Below are positions 1 to 7,749 of a stretch of DNA of 15,883 nt, one piece after another. The first letter of the stretch is position 1, and each line of letters begins with the position of its first letter. A model generated the notes under the pieces. It saw only the letters and a list, made by a program, of their open reading frames with translations. It did no database searches and was not told the DNA's origin. Both the position numbers and the translations under genes were made by a program. Origin of the DNA: Bdellovibrionales bacterium (GTDB lineage Bacteria > Bdellovibrionota > Bdellovibrionia > Bdellovibrionales > UBA1609); contig JAPOOY010000158.1 in the NCBI GenBank assembly GCA_026713205.1, forward strand, positions 1-15,883, read 5' to 3'.

Positions 1-138
1 CGGCTTTGACACAGTAGCGGCTGAAAGTCGCTCTGTGGCAAAACGCATGTTTGAATTTTTGACCCCTATAGGCTGTTAGAAAGGGGTAATCCTTTTTTCT
101 TATGAAGAACCGGAAATTTTCAAACCGGTGGAGTATAA
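1..138 (+). repeat. Intergenic palindromic repeat, copy A (cut by window start)
   Basis: Partial copy of the dispersed repeat also found at 139-294, 9558-9676, 10567-10877 and 12022-12294. It holds the central hairpin (roughly 12-37, ACAG/CTGT outside AGCGGCT/AGTCGCT with one G-U pair), the conserved segment AAAACGCATGTTTGAA, a second small hairpin (ACCCCT at 62-67 with AGGGGT at 82-87) followed by a T-rich tract, and the terminal motif at 119-138. The left arm lies outside the window. It aligns with copy B at a period of about 152 bp, so A and B form a tandem pair. Confidence 0.8.
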
Positions 139-294
139 CAGAAAAAATGAGTTCGGATTTGACGCAGATGCGGCTAAAAGTCACTCTGTGGTAAAACGCA
201 TGTTTGAACTTTTGAACCCTCTCTTCGCTGAATGGAGGGTGTAGTTCTTCTTTCTTATGAAGAACCGGAAATTTTCAAACCGGAGCGGTATAAC
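139..294 (+). repeat. Intergenic palindromic repeat, copy B
   Basis: Tandem partner of copy A. It keeps a decayed central hairpin, the AAAACGCATGTTTGAA segment and the right-arm hairpin, here ACCCTC (216-221) with GAGGGT (235-240) plus an inner TTC/GAA pair around loop GCT. The terminal motif is at 274-293. The left arm is missing. The copy ends about 10 bp from the stop codon of the lipoprotein gene at 305. Bases 1-304 hold only these two repeat copies and no credible gene. Confidence 0.8.
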
Positions 295-304
295 CCCATA
301 TCCT

Positions 305-787
305 CTAAAGAAGATTATCCGTGGCTGATGAAACGGGAGCAATGCTGTCCAAAACACAGCTCATTCTCTGTTGAGCTGTTTTCCATAACTCTTCACACAT
401 GGAGACAGCAAATCCGCTGACTTCCTTTCCGGCAACCTCCCCTAGAAATTTAATGGTCTGTTTTGGAGAAGCTTGCCAATTAACACTAGCTGATACTAAA
501 GCTCCGCTGAGTTCTTTTCCGGCAACAGTTCCCAGTAAATCCACTTTCTGCTCTGGTGTGATTTCCAGATTCGCACATAAAGACAGTACGGAATCACTGA
601 TTTTATTATTACGCACTATTTGCAAACAGTTTTCTCTTTTTTCATGGGATAATCGCAATCTCTCACAGAATAAGTTACCGGGGTTAACACTTGCCAGTCC
701 TCTTCCTGACATTTCCCGAAAACTTTGAAAATGCTGTCCAACAGTTGTACAACCCGTTAAAAAACAAAAAAGCAGTAAATTTTTCAT
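305..787 (-). CDS. Small lipoprotein with 30-residue tandem repeats
   Basis: A 160-residue protein with a very short lipoprotein signal: hydrophobic residues 4-10 lead to a lipobox L10-T11-G12-C13, so Cys13 is the expected lipidated residue after signal peptidase II cleavage. Residues 51-80, 81-110 and 111-140 are three consecutive 30-residue repeats, with a partial fourth at 141-160. Repeats 2 and 3 are closest (L-G-x-V-A-G-K-E-x-S-G). Other cysteines at 41, 54, 71, 131 and 144 fall at related places in the repeats. The start is supported by an AAGGAG ribosome site 8 nt upstream. The gene stands alone, with a repeat pair just past its stop. No function is recognised; an envelope-anchored protein is the safest reading. 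Confidence 0.75.
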   Translation of the reverse strand: MKNLLLFCFLTGCTTVGQHFQSFREMSGRGLASVNPGNLFCERLRLSHEKRENCLQIVRNNKISDSVLSLCANLEITPEQKVDLLGTVAGKELSGALVSASVNWQASPKQTIKFLGEVAGKEVSGFAVSMCEELWKTAQQRMSCVLDSIAPVSSATDNLL

Positions 788-1022
788 TAAGGCGGCTCCT
801 TTTTCTATCCTGTATAAAATCCTTACAAAAATAGCTCTCTCCCAGATGAAACTGTTGAAAACGAAATCCTGAATATGATGCTTTGATATAAATAAGCTTT
901 CATTAAAATAGTCATAAACAAACTAAAAACCTCACCTCATCCCTAATTCTCACTAACTATTATCGGATAAAAATAAAAAATATTAAATACCTCTTTTAAA
1001 TATAAAATCTTTTTCCCGGCAA
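788..1022. other. AT-rich intergenic spacer
   Basis: This 235-bp gap separates the regulator gene (stop at 1023) from the lipoprotein gene (start at 787). The part nearest 787 carries the lipoprotein ribosome site. A short CCGG/CCGG inverted repeat sits over the regulator stop codon, but it is too weak to call a terminator. No convincing sigma-70 promoter pair, RNA gene or repeat copy was seen. Confidence 0.5.
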
Positions 1023-2939
1023 CTATCCGGTTTTTTGCCAGTTTTTTCCTCCCATGAAGCCTTTAAGCCCTTTTTTTGACTTCTTTTGATTCTGCTGCAA
1101 CATGGCTTCCCTAAAGGCCTTATGGGCCGGTTTAAAAGATAAATCATAAAGCTGTGCATGCTTAAAACAACTAATAGCCTTTCCTTCGTTTTCAGTGGTC
1201 ATATAAAATAGTCCCATCACATAAAAATAAAGGGAGGATTTTCTTAATTGAGGGGGAGCAATACTGATATCATGAAAAAACCGACTTTTTTTATCCTCAT
1301 CTGTACCCGCAGAAGGTTCTTGAAAAGCAATCCATAAATACAGTAATTTACATTTTAGTTCTCCATTCATCATCTTGTCTGATACTGTGGATAGCACTTG
1401 AAACCCCTCTTTGTATTTTTCTTTTTCCAAAAGCTCCTGACATACTTTTTGCTTTTTATGGGTTTCCATAACTTCCATGGCCTGTTGATCTTTATGCTCC
1501 CGTTCCCGAGCCACTTGAATGTCTTTTTCGGTCAGGATTTTTTGGTATTCCTTGACCTTAGATGAAACAAAGTTAATGCGATCAACAATTTCTGTTGATA
1601 AACCGACCGGCATTTTATCCACATGATTAAAAGTCATAAATTTATGATAGATTTTAGTAACTTGACTGACATCTGTTTGCATAACATTGCGCATAGCCCC
1701 AACACTTAATGCGCCCATAAATTGAAAAACCTCCTCCGGGTCGGTTTGATTTAAAAAATTCCCAAGTTTTTTATATCTTTCCAGAATATACTTATGCTCT
1801 CTATCTGAAAGAAGTTTTGTGATATTTATTCCTCCCTTTAGAAAAATATAAAACAATCCCTTATAAAACTCCTCCGGAGAGGAGAAGCATTTACTGGATT
1901 TTATTTTTGAAATTTTCAAGCCATCTTTTAGAAGTTCAGACAAACCGCTAACAATAGGAAGATAAGAACACTCCTTAATTTGCGTAACAGAAAACTCCAG
2001 CAGATACTCATCCACTAAACTCTGGAATTCGGAAAGAGGCTGCTGCCCTAAACAATTAAAAACTTCATCGGAAAAGTCGCTTTGCGAGACATGAAACCAT
2101 TCCTTAACATTTTGAGAAAGATCCACGCATATCTTTATTTTCTGGTCAATCAGACTTTTTAATCCCTCAAAAAAGAGTCTGCGTTTTATATTAGCAACTT
2201 GATGGGGGCTGGCACGACCGGTTTCCACCAAATATTCAGTAATCTTTTTCATATCAGCCGACAAAGCCGCTGACTTTTCCTTTTTTGTTAAAATCTTCTC
2301 ATCCAAAAGTATTTGAAAGATTTTTTCTGTGTCATCAGTTATATAATCAACATAACTATTTTTTTTCACAGAAGCTGTATGGTGCTTTCCCTTCACATCA
2401 AACTGAATTGTAAAAGATTCTTTAAATTTCAACAATTGTGACAGAATGAGAAAAAACTCAAAACCCTTCACTTGATTCAAAGAAACCAAATATTTTAATT
2501 GATACTCTTCAGAGGAGGTATCTCCAAAATATCTCACTAAAATATTATCGCTGACTCCCTGAAGCATTTCATTTCTGACCCTATTTAAGGCCCGATCAAT
2601 ATCCATAATTCCAAGTGGTTTTTTAAAAAAGCCACAGGAATTTTTTTGAATACAATTATCTATAGAACGAGAAGAAACTATTCCACTCATTAAAATGATT
2701 TCAACAGACTGCCCCACAGCATCCCGTATTTTTTGAACCAGGCTGGTTCCGCTATCAGCCAATAGCACGCAATCAACAAAAACAAGATGCACAATCTCAT
2801 TTAAAATGACAGACATAGCCTGTATGCTGCTTTTTGCCGTTTTAACGATACATCCTTTATTTTCCAAAGTCTGTTTGGTAACTTTAAGAAAATTGGTATC
2901 GTCATCAACTAAAAGGACTTTGACCTGATCCTGAGTCAT
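1023..2939 (-). CDS. Response regulator with long effector region and C-terminal TPR-like repeat
   Basis: A 638-residue cytoplasmic protein. Residues about 6-115 form a CheY-type receiver: acidic pocket D12-D13-D14, probable phospho-acceptor D56 (VFVDC), switch residue S85 (LMSG) and K106 or K107 (FFKKP). No DNA-binding or enzymatic output domain is visible. The middle (about 140-270) resembles the PATAN/DUF4388-like helical effector modules seen after receivers in delta-type bacteria, which is an impression rather than a proven match. Residues about 460-525 are rich in K/E and likely coiled coil. The C-terminus (about 570-625) has a TPR-like helix pair (FYVMGLFYMTTENEGKAISC), then a basic tail. 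The gene begins 49 bp after ribD with no clear ribosome site. A protein-protein output, for example on motility or pili, is inferred. Confidence 0.8.
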   Translation of the reverse strand: MTQDQVKVLLVDDDTNFLKVTKQTLENKGCIVKTAKSSIQAMSVILNEIVHLVFVDCVLLADSGTSLVQKIRDAVGQSVEIILMSGIVSSRSIDNCIQKNSCGFFKKPLGIMDIDRALNRVRNEMLQGVSDNILVRYFGDTSSEEYQLKYLVSLNQVKGFEFFLILSQLLKFKESFTIQFDVKGKHHTASVKKNSYVDYITDDTEKIFQILLDEKILTKKEKSAALSADMKKITEYLVETGRASPHQVANIKRRLFFEGLKSLIDQKIKICVDLSQNVKEWFHVSQSDFSDEVFNCLGQQPLSEFQSLVDEYLLEFSVTQIKECSYLPIVSGLSELLKDGLKISKIKSSKCFSSPEEFYKGLFYIFLKGGINITKLLSDREHKYILERYKKLGNFLNQTDPEEVFQFMGALSVGAMRNVMQTDVSQVTKIYHKFMTFNHVDKMPVGLSTEIVDRINFVSSKVKEYQKILTEKDIQVAREREHKDQQAMEVMETHKKQKVCQELLEKEKYKEGFQVLSTVSDKMMNGELKCKLLYLWIAFQEPSAGTDEDKKSRFFHDISIAPPQLRKSSLYFYVMGLFYMTTENEGKAISCFKHAQLYDLSFKPAHKAFREAMLQQNQKKSKKGLKGFMGGKNWQKTG

Positions 2940-2988
2940 ATACTGTGTCTATCGGAAAATAGAAATTTTAACTTGAGAAATCGGGCAC

Positions 2989-4116
2989 TTATAAAAGCCC
3001 TGTGATTAAAAAATCCGGCCCTAGTTTGACAATATCCATATCCCTTAAAAAAGGGGCATGATCTATGCTTTGACTCCGGAAAGAGCCTGTAAATCCCCGC
3101 CCCCCGTTTCCGCCGAGAAAACGAGGACTGACGAATTGGTAAAGTCTTTGTGCCTCTTTTTGTTGGAGAAATGAGGAAAATACGGCTTCTCCCCCTTCTA
3201 CAAGAAGAGAATTAATTCCCTCCTCCCTGTATAAATCCGATAAAATGGAACGCAAATTAAACCTCCCCTCTTCATCCAATGGATATTTTTTTAAGACAAA
3301 ATCAGGAAGATTAACGGAAACCTTAAGTGAATCAGCCACAATCACAATAATGTGGGATAGGGGACGCACCTGAGCCATATAAGAGGATTTTATATGTTCC
3401 AAAGACACCCCTTTTGGATCCACAATAATAACCTTATTTTTTTTATCCTGATAAGGAGGGTGACGACTGTTTAAACGAGGATTATCCTGCAGAAAAGTCC
3501 CTGCACCTACAAGAACCCCATCATGACATCCTCTTAAATGAGATACATATTTCCTGGAAACCTCAGAAGAAATCCACTGACTTGAACCATCACTTAAAGC
3601 CATTATGCCATCTAAGGTAACAGCCACCTTTAAAGCCGCCCAAGCCCTCCGTTCCCTCATATTAAAAGAAAATACTTCATAAAGCCTTTTAATGTCCTTT
3701 TTGAAACAGGAAAAAGGCTCTGCCTGGATGCCTTTGAGGCGCAACTTTTCAATACCGGCCCCGTTTGTTTTTGGATTGGGATCTTTCATGCCATAAACAA
3801 CTCGGGCCAATGGGTATTGAACCAAAGTCTCCACACAAGGTGGAGTTTTTCCAAAATGAGCGCAGGGTTCAAGAGTGATATAAACAAAAGCTCCGGTTAA
3901 TAATTCCTTTTGTTTAATTCTGTTTAAAGCAATAATCTCCGCATGCTTTCCTCCATAATGCTGATGGTATCCGCTGGATAAAAACTTGTGATTCTTATCA
4001 AGGATCACACAACCCACCGGTGGATTAGGAGAGACAAAACCCACACCCTTCTTTGCGGCTTGAAGGGCCAGTTTCATAGCCGATTCGGGAGAAAGAGGCT
4101 GACCAGCTTTCGCCAA
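2989..4116 (-). CDS. ribD: Bifunctional riboflavin biosynthesis deaminase/reductase RibD
   Basis: RibD deaminates the pyrimidinone intermediate of riboflavin synthesis and then reduces its ribosyl group with NADPH. The N-terminal deaminase zinc site is intact: HAE in GGKHAEIIALN, and the two cysteines of EPCAHFGKTPPC. The reductase domain follows (KVAVTLDG, DGVLVGAGTFLQDNPRLN, LLVEGGEAVFSSFL). I set the start at TTG 4116, giving 375 residues, the usual family length. It lies 2 nt after the HMG-CoA lyase stop and has AAAGGA 8 nt upstream. The frame stays open to an ATG at 4242, but those 42 extra residues overlap the lyase gene and do not look like RibD. It is the last gene of the leucine operon, with no other rib genes nearby. 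Confidence 0.93.
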   Translation of the reverse strand: MAKAGQPLSPESAMKLALQAAKKGVGFVSPNPPVGCVILDKNHKFLSSGYHQHYGGKHAEIIALNRIKQKELLTGAFVYITLEPCAHFGKTPPCVETLVQYPLARVVYGMKDPNPKTNGAGIEKLRLKGIQAEPFSCFKKDIKRLYEVFSFNMRERRAWAALKVAVTLDGIMALSDGSSQWISSEVSRKYVSHLRGCHDGVLVGAGTFLQDNPRLNSRHPPYQDKKNKVIIVDPKGVSLEHIKSSYMAQVRPLSHIIVIVADSLKVSVNLPDFVLKKYPLDEEGRFNLRSILSDLYREEGINSLLVEGGEAVFSSFLQQKEAQRLYQFVSPRFLGGNGGRGFTGSFRSQSIDHAPFLRDMDIVKLGPDFLITGLL

Positions 4117-4118
4117 TA

Positions 4119-5081
4119 TTACATTCCTTTTTTTGAAGAATTGGAAGAAGCCACAGAAAAAGGGAGAGATTTTAAAGCTGCTGGAGAAAAAGAGGTAGTT
4201 GATCGATGAGAAAGCGGTCTTCCCACTTTCTTTTCCAGCCAACTGATAATATCCGTTAATTTATTGATCCGTTTTTCTTCAGATTGTCTTCCCAGAAGTC
4301 GTAAAATCCCCTCTGTCGGAATGTTCCCCACAGAAATAGGGCTGTAAGGACATCCTCCTAATCCGCCCACACTTCCATCAAAAGCGGTGACTCCCATTTT
4401 CCAAGCGGCCCAGACATTACAAAAAGCTAATCCTTGGCCATCGTGAAAATGCAAAGCAATTTCCTTCAGAGATATGTTTTTGGATACAGCAGTTAACAAA
4501 GATTCCACCTGTGCGGGATGAGCCATTCCCATCGTATCACTCAGAGAGATCTCATACACTCCCATATTTTTCATTTTCCGAATTAACTCCACCACCCGAT
4601 CTTCAGGGACAATCCCTTCAAAGGGACAACCAAAAGCCACGCTTAAATAGCCTCTCACCCTTAACCCTTTGGAAAGGGCTTCTTCACACACTTTTACATA
4701 AATATTAAAACTTTCCTCTATAGAACAATTGATATTCTTTCTGGAAAAGCTATCGGAACAGCCGGCAAATACCGCCACTTCTTGTAACCCCCGATTGACA
4801 GCCTCTATTAACCCGTGCCGATTTGGCACGAGTGCTGAAAACTGAACATCCTTTGGAATAACTCCCGCTTTTTGCAGAGATAAAGTATGTTCCACAAGAG
4901 ACCCTGTTTCCGCCATTTGAGGTACAGCTTGAACTGAAACAAAAGAGCCTATTTCAATTCGTTTTAATCCCGCAGAAGCGAGTTTTAAAACAAATTCCTG
5001 TTTATCTTTCAAAGAAAATGTTAAGGACTCATTTTGTAAACCATCCCGTGGCCCCACTTCCAGTATATTGATTTCAGACAT
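4119..5081 (-). CDS. mvaB: Hydroxymethylglutaryl-CoA lyase
   Basis: Cleaves (S)-HMG-CoA to acetyl-CoA and acetoacetate, the last step of leucine degradation. The 320-residue chain is a TIM-barrel lyase of the DRE-TIM family. The catalytic R12-D13 are in VGPRDGLQNE, metal ligands H211 and H213 in HFHD, catalytic C244 in the glycine-rich loop GGLGGCPYS, and the expected asparagine is N253, nine residues later. ATG at 5081 overlaps the end of the biotin carrier gene by 8 nt, with AAGGATG just upstream, so translation is probably coupled. The C-terminal 40 residues are Ser-rich and less conserved in look. The neighbours (carboxylase subunits and hydratase) place it in leucine rather than mevalonate metabolism. 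Confidence 0.95.
   Translation of the reverse strand: MSEINILEVGPRDGLQNESLTFSLKDKQEFVLKLASAGLKRIEIGSFVSVQAVPQMAETGSLVEHTLSLQKAGVIPKDVQFSALVPNRHGLIEAVNRGLQEVAVFAGCSDSFSRKNINCSIEESFNIYVKVCEEALSKGLRVRGYLSVAFGCPFEGIVPEDRVVELIRKMKNMGVYEISLSDTMGMAHPAQVESLLTAVSKNISLKEIALHFHDGQGLAFCNVWAAWKMGVTAFDGSVGGLGGCPYSPISVGNIPTEGILRLLGRQSEEKRINKLTDIISWLEKKVGRPLSHRSTTSFSPAALKSLPFSVASSNSSKKGM
4124..4130 (-). promoter_or_regulatory. Ribosome binding site deciding the ribD TTG start
   Basis: AAAGGA lies inside the last codons of the HMG-CoA lyase gene. It is 8 nt before TTG at 4116, which itself follows the lyase stop codon by 2 nt. This is a typical translational-coupling layout and is the main reason for preferring TTG over the upstream ATG at 4242 or the internal ATG at 4077. 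Confidence 0.65.
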
Positions 5082-5448
5082 ATTTCATCCTTATTAATAC
5101 TTGATCAGCTTCCACCTGATCTCCTGACTGACAAAGAATGTCCTCAATGACCCCTTCCGCTTCCGCCTTAAAAGTATACTCCATTTTCATAGCGGACAAA
5201 ACCAGCAAAACCTCCCCTTTTTTAACCTTGGAGCCTTTTTGAAAGGGGATATCTACAATTCGGCCGGGCATGGGAGCGGAAATAATTTCCTTCCTATTTG
5301 AAGCGGATGAATCAGAGCCTACCTGAACTTTTGCCGGTGGTATCCATTTCCAGGTTGACCCCTCATAATGAATCCAAAGTTTTTCCCCATCCTTCTCAGC
5401 CCAAAGATTATAAATCTGATTTTTCCACTCTATTCTTAAAAATTTCAT
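5074..5448 (-). CDS. Biotin carrier subunit of methylcrotonyl-CoA carboxylase (separate polypeptide)
   Basis: A 124-residue protein. Its C-terminal half (about 55-124) is a biotinyl domain with the biotinylation motif AMKM at 86-89, so Lys88 should carry biotin. Residues 1-45 form a short, W/Y-rich segment that may be a reduced version of the BT linker domain joining biotin carboxylase and carrier in ordinary MCC alpha subunits. The start overlaps the stop of the biotin carboxylase gene as ATGA, with AAGG 7 nt upstream. The two would normally be one chain of about 660 residues; here they total 609. The clean coupling and ribosome site argue for a real gene split rather than a frameshift. It would shuttle carboxyl groups between the carboxylase and the beta subunit. 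Confidence 0.88.
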   Translation of the reverse strand: MKFLRIEWKNQIYNLWAEKDGEKLWIHYEGSTWKWIPPAKVQVGSDSSASNRKEIISAPMPGRIVDIPFQKGSKVKKGEVLLVLSAMKMEYTFKAEAEGVIEDILCQSGDQVEADQVLIRMKYV

Positions 5449-6902
5449 TCTTTATCCTTAAAATCCCTCCAGGGATTAAAAGCAAAACCGGAGGGTTTAA
5501 ATGAATTTAAAACACGATTCATAAAATCCGGATTAAAAGGGAAAGGTGAAGGAGCTATCCCTTTTGGAAAACTCTTTTCAACAAAATCCACTGTCACTCT
5601 GTTCTCTATAAAATCCGGATGACAGAGAATATGCCTTAAAAAGGGAATATTCACCGTACAACCAAAAATAATGGTTTCTTCCAGCGCCGTTTTCATTTTT
5701 TCTATAGCTCGGGAACGGGAGATATCCCAAACAACTAATTTTGCAATGAGAGAATCATACAGAGAGGAAATAGGATCCCCCTGCCCAAACCCCCGGTCCA
5801 CTCTCTTCCCCGGTCCATCCGGCCAGAGACAGGATAAAAGATTCCCTCCAGCCGGAAGAAACTGACGAAAAGGATCTTCAGCGCAAATACGGCATTGAAT
5901 ACTGTGACCTAAGGGAGTAAAAACCCGATCGGCAAGAAAAGCCGGCTGACCCAAGGCTGTTAAAATCTGCGCTCTCACCAAATCCACCCCAAAAATCATT
6001 TCTGTCACAGTATGCTCCACCTGAAGACGCGTATTCATTTCCAGAAAGAAAAATTCTTCCTCTTTAAACAGAAACTCAAGGGTTCCCGCTCCTTTATAAT
6101 TTAAATCACTTAAAAGACTCAGGGCTGCTTCTTTCATCCGTTTTTTGATATCTTCCGGTAAATGAGAGGGAGCCTCCTCAATAATTTTTTGATGTCTTCT
6201 TTGAAGAGAACAATCCCTGTCTCCAAAAATATAAATCTCTCCGTCAGCGGAGACAAAAACCTGTATTTCTATATGACGAGCGGATTCCAAGTATTTTTCC
6301 AAAAAAATTTCCTGATTGGAAAAGCTTGTTTGGATTTCCGATTTAACTTGCGGAATAAGATTTTTCATATCTTTTTCATTATGAGCCAGTCTCAAGCCAC
6401 GGCCTCCTCCACCATCCGCCGCCTTAATCATCACGGGATAACCTATTCGTTCCGTCTGACGAACATAAGTTTGAAGATTTTGAGATGATCCCGACCAGCC
6501 CGGCAAAACGGGAATGCCTTTTTTTTCACAAATGGATCGGGCTGAAATTTTATTTCCAAAAAGAGCTAAGGCTGAAGAGGAAGGGCCTATAAAAATCAAT
6601 CCTTTTTTTTCACATTGTTTGGCGAAATCAGCGCTTTCCGAGAGGAACCCGTATCCGGGATGAATGGCATGAACCCCCGCACTGAGCGCTCCCTCCACAT
6701 TCGCCTGAATGTTTAAATAGGATTTTCGGGGATCTTCCGGGCCAATGCACACTCGCTCTCGCGCCCAACGAAAAGCCTCATTTTTTTCATCCCCACTGGC
6801 ATAAAGCAATACCGTATCCAAACCCATTTGATGACAGGTGGAGAGAATCCTTTTTGCAATTTCCCCGCGAGCCGCAACGGCAACTTTTTTAATACCACTC
6901 AT
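5445..6902 (-). CDS. Biotin carboxylase subunit of methylcrotonyl-CoA carboxylase
   Basis: ATP-dependent carboxylation of biotin on the carrier protein encoded next. The 485 residues cover the whole biotin carboxylase fold: N-terminal AARGEIA, HPGYGFLSES (81-90), the ATP-grasp glycine loop KAADGGGGRGLR (160-171), RDCSLQRRHQKIIEEAPS (229-246) and the catalytic EMNTRLQVEHTVTE (288-301). The usual ANRGEIA is AARGEIA here (N to A at residue 10). The BT and biotinyl domains of a standard MCC alpha subunit are missing and are supplied, at least in part, by the separate 124-residue protein. The gene follows the hydratase after 76 bp. Substrate assignment rests on the HMG-CoA lyase and hydratase neighbours; by itself the subunit could equally belong to an acetyl- or propionyl-CoA carboxylase. 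Confidence 0.9.
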   Translation of the reverse strand: MSGIKKVAVAARGEIAKRILSTCHQMGLDTVLLYASGDEKNEAFRWARERVCIGPEDPRKSYLNIQANVEGALSAGVHAIHPGYGFLSESADFAKQCEKKGLIFIGPSSSALALFGNKISARSICEKKGIPVLPGWSGSSQNLQTYVRQTERIGYPVMIKAADGGGGRGLRLAHNEKDMKNLIPQVKSEIQTSFSNQEIFLEKYLESARHIEIQVFVSADGEIYIFGDRDCSLQRRHQKIIEEAPSHLPEDIKKRMKEAALSLLSDLNYKGAGTLEFLFKEEEFFFLEMNTRLQVEHTVTEMIFGVDLVRAQILTALGQPAFLADRVFTPLGHSIQCRICAEDPFRQFLPAGGNLLSCLWPDGPGKRVDRGFGQGDPISSLYDSLIAKLVVWDISRSRAIEKMKTALEETIIFGCTVNIPFLRHILCHPDFIENRVTVDFVEKSFPKGIAPSPFPFNPDFMNRVLNSFKPSGFAFNPWRDFKDKE

Positions 6903-6978
6903 AATTTTTTTGATACCTTAATAATCTCATTGCATTAGAATTCAGAACTGCATAGATACTTTTAAAATTTATCCTCCA

Positions 6979-7746
6979 TTATTTACTATCTTTAGCTTTT
7001 AAGAATCGAGTCATTCTCGCAATAGCATCCGGACTGCTTCTTCTTCGTGCCAAGGCTTCCACGCAATACTCTTTGATTTGATCTATAGGCTGTCCCGCCA
7101 CTTTCCGAAGTAAGTCCTTTGCCTGTTTTACAGCCTGCCGATCAAACTGTAATATACGATCCGTTAAAGAGTTTATGTAATCCTCACACTCTTCTTCCGA
7201 TCCCGTAAAATGAACCAACCCCTCCGCTTCTTCAGCGGAAAATTTTTGGGCTGAAAGCATATACAGTTTAGCCTTATGAAGGGGCATCTTTTTTAAAACA
7301 AAGGGAGAAATAACAGAAGGAATTAAGGACAGCTTTAACTCACTAAAACAAAATTCCGCTTCGGTGTGAGATACCACCACATCACAAACAGACACTAAAC
7401 CAATACCCCCTCCATAAACAGCTCCATGAATCTTCCCAATCACAGGCACCGGACAGCGATTTATAGTATGAAATAAATTAAACAATAATCCGGCGGAATT
7501 AAAGTTTTCCGTATCCGCGCTTCCCTCCGGTAAAAGCATCCACCTTAAATCCCCTCCGGCACAAAAAGAAGGCCCCTTTCCGGATAAAATAACAACCTGA
7601 ACTGTTAAATCTTCAGAGAGGGATTGAAAAGCTTCAATCAAACGGGATATGCTCTCTCCGTTTAGAACATTTCTTTTTTCAGGAGTGTTTAGCTCAATAT
7701 GTAACACTCTGCCTTTATCTTTTTTTGTTAAACTGATGGAAGACAT
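6979..7746 (-). CDS. liuC: Enoyl-CoA hydratase family protein, probable methylglutaconyl-CoA hydratase
   Basis: A 255-residue crotonase-fold enzyme. The oxyanion-hole segments are visible: CAGGDLRWM (the usual CAGADL region) and the HGAVYGGGIGLVSVCD glycine motif, followed by FCFSELKLSLIPSVISPFVL, the typical position of the catalytic acid and following helix. Within this operon it should hydrate 3-methylglutaconyl-CoA to HMG-CoA, linking the carboxylase to HMG-CoA lyase. ATG at 7746 lies 3 nt after the stop of the carboxylase beta gene. Crotonase sequences alone do not fix substrate, so the specific role comes from context; a general enoyl-CoA hydratase remains possible. Confidence 0.88.
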   Translation of the reverse strand: MSSISLTKKDKGRVLHIELNTPEKRNVLNGESISRLIEAFQSLSEDLTVQVVILSGKGPSFCAGGDLRWMLLPEGSADTENFNSAGLLFNLFHTINRCPVPVIGKIHGAVYGGGIGLVSVCDVVVSHTEAEFCFSELKLSLIPSVISPFVLKKMPLHKAKLYMLSAQKFSAEEAEGLVHFTGSEEECEDYINSLTDRILQFDRQAVKQAKDLLRKVAGQPIDQIKEYCVEALARRRSSPDAIARMTRFLKAKDSK

Positions 7747-7749
7747 GCC

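Noticed and set aside
1..294. CRISPR array
   Set aside because: Two tandem units of about 152 bp similar over their whole length are not short repeats with unique spacers; no cas genes are present.
232..420. Plus-strand frame of 62 codons
   Set aside because: It begins inside repeat copy B and runs antisense into the lipoprotein gene, which has a lipobox, internal repeats and a good ribosome site.
1000..1026. Intrinsic terminator after the response regulator
   Set aside because: Only a 4-bp CCGG/CCGG stem without a proper T run was found.
4117..4242. N-terminal extension of RibD to ATG 4242
   Set aside because: It lies inside the HMG-CoA lyase gene and adds 42 residues unlike RibD. TTG 4116 has a well-placed ribosome site and gives the family length.
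5440..5455. Frameshift splitting MCC alpha
   Set aside because: The ATGA overlap, the AAGG site upstream and the complete domain on each side indicate two real genes. A sequencing error cannot be fully excluded without reads.
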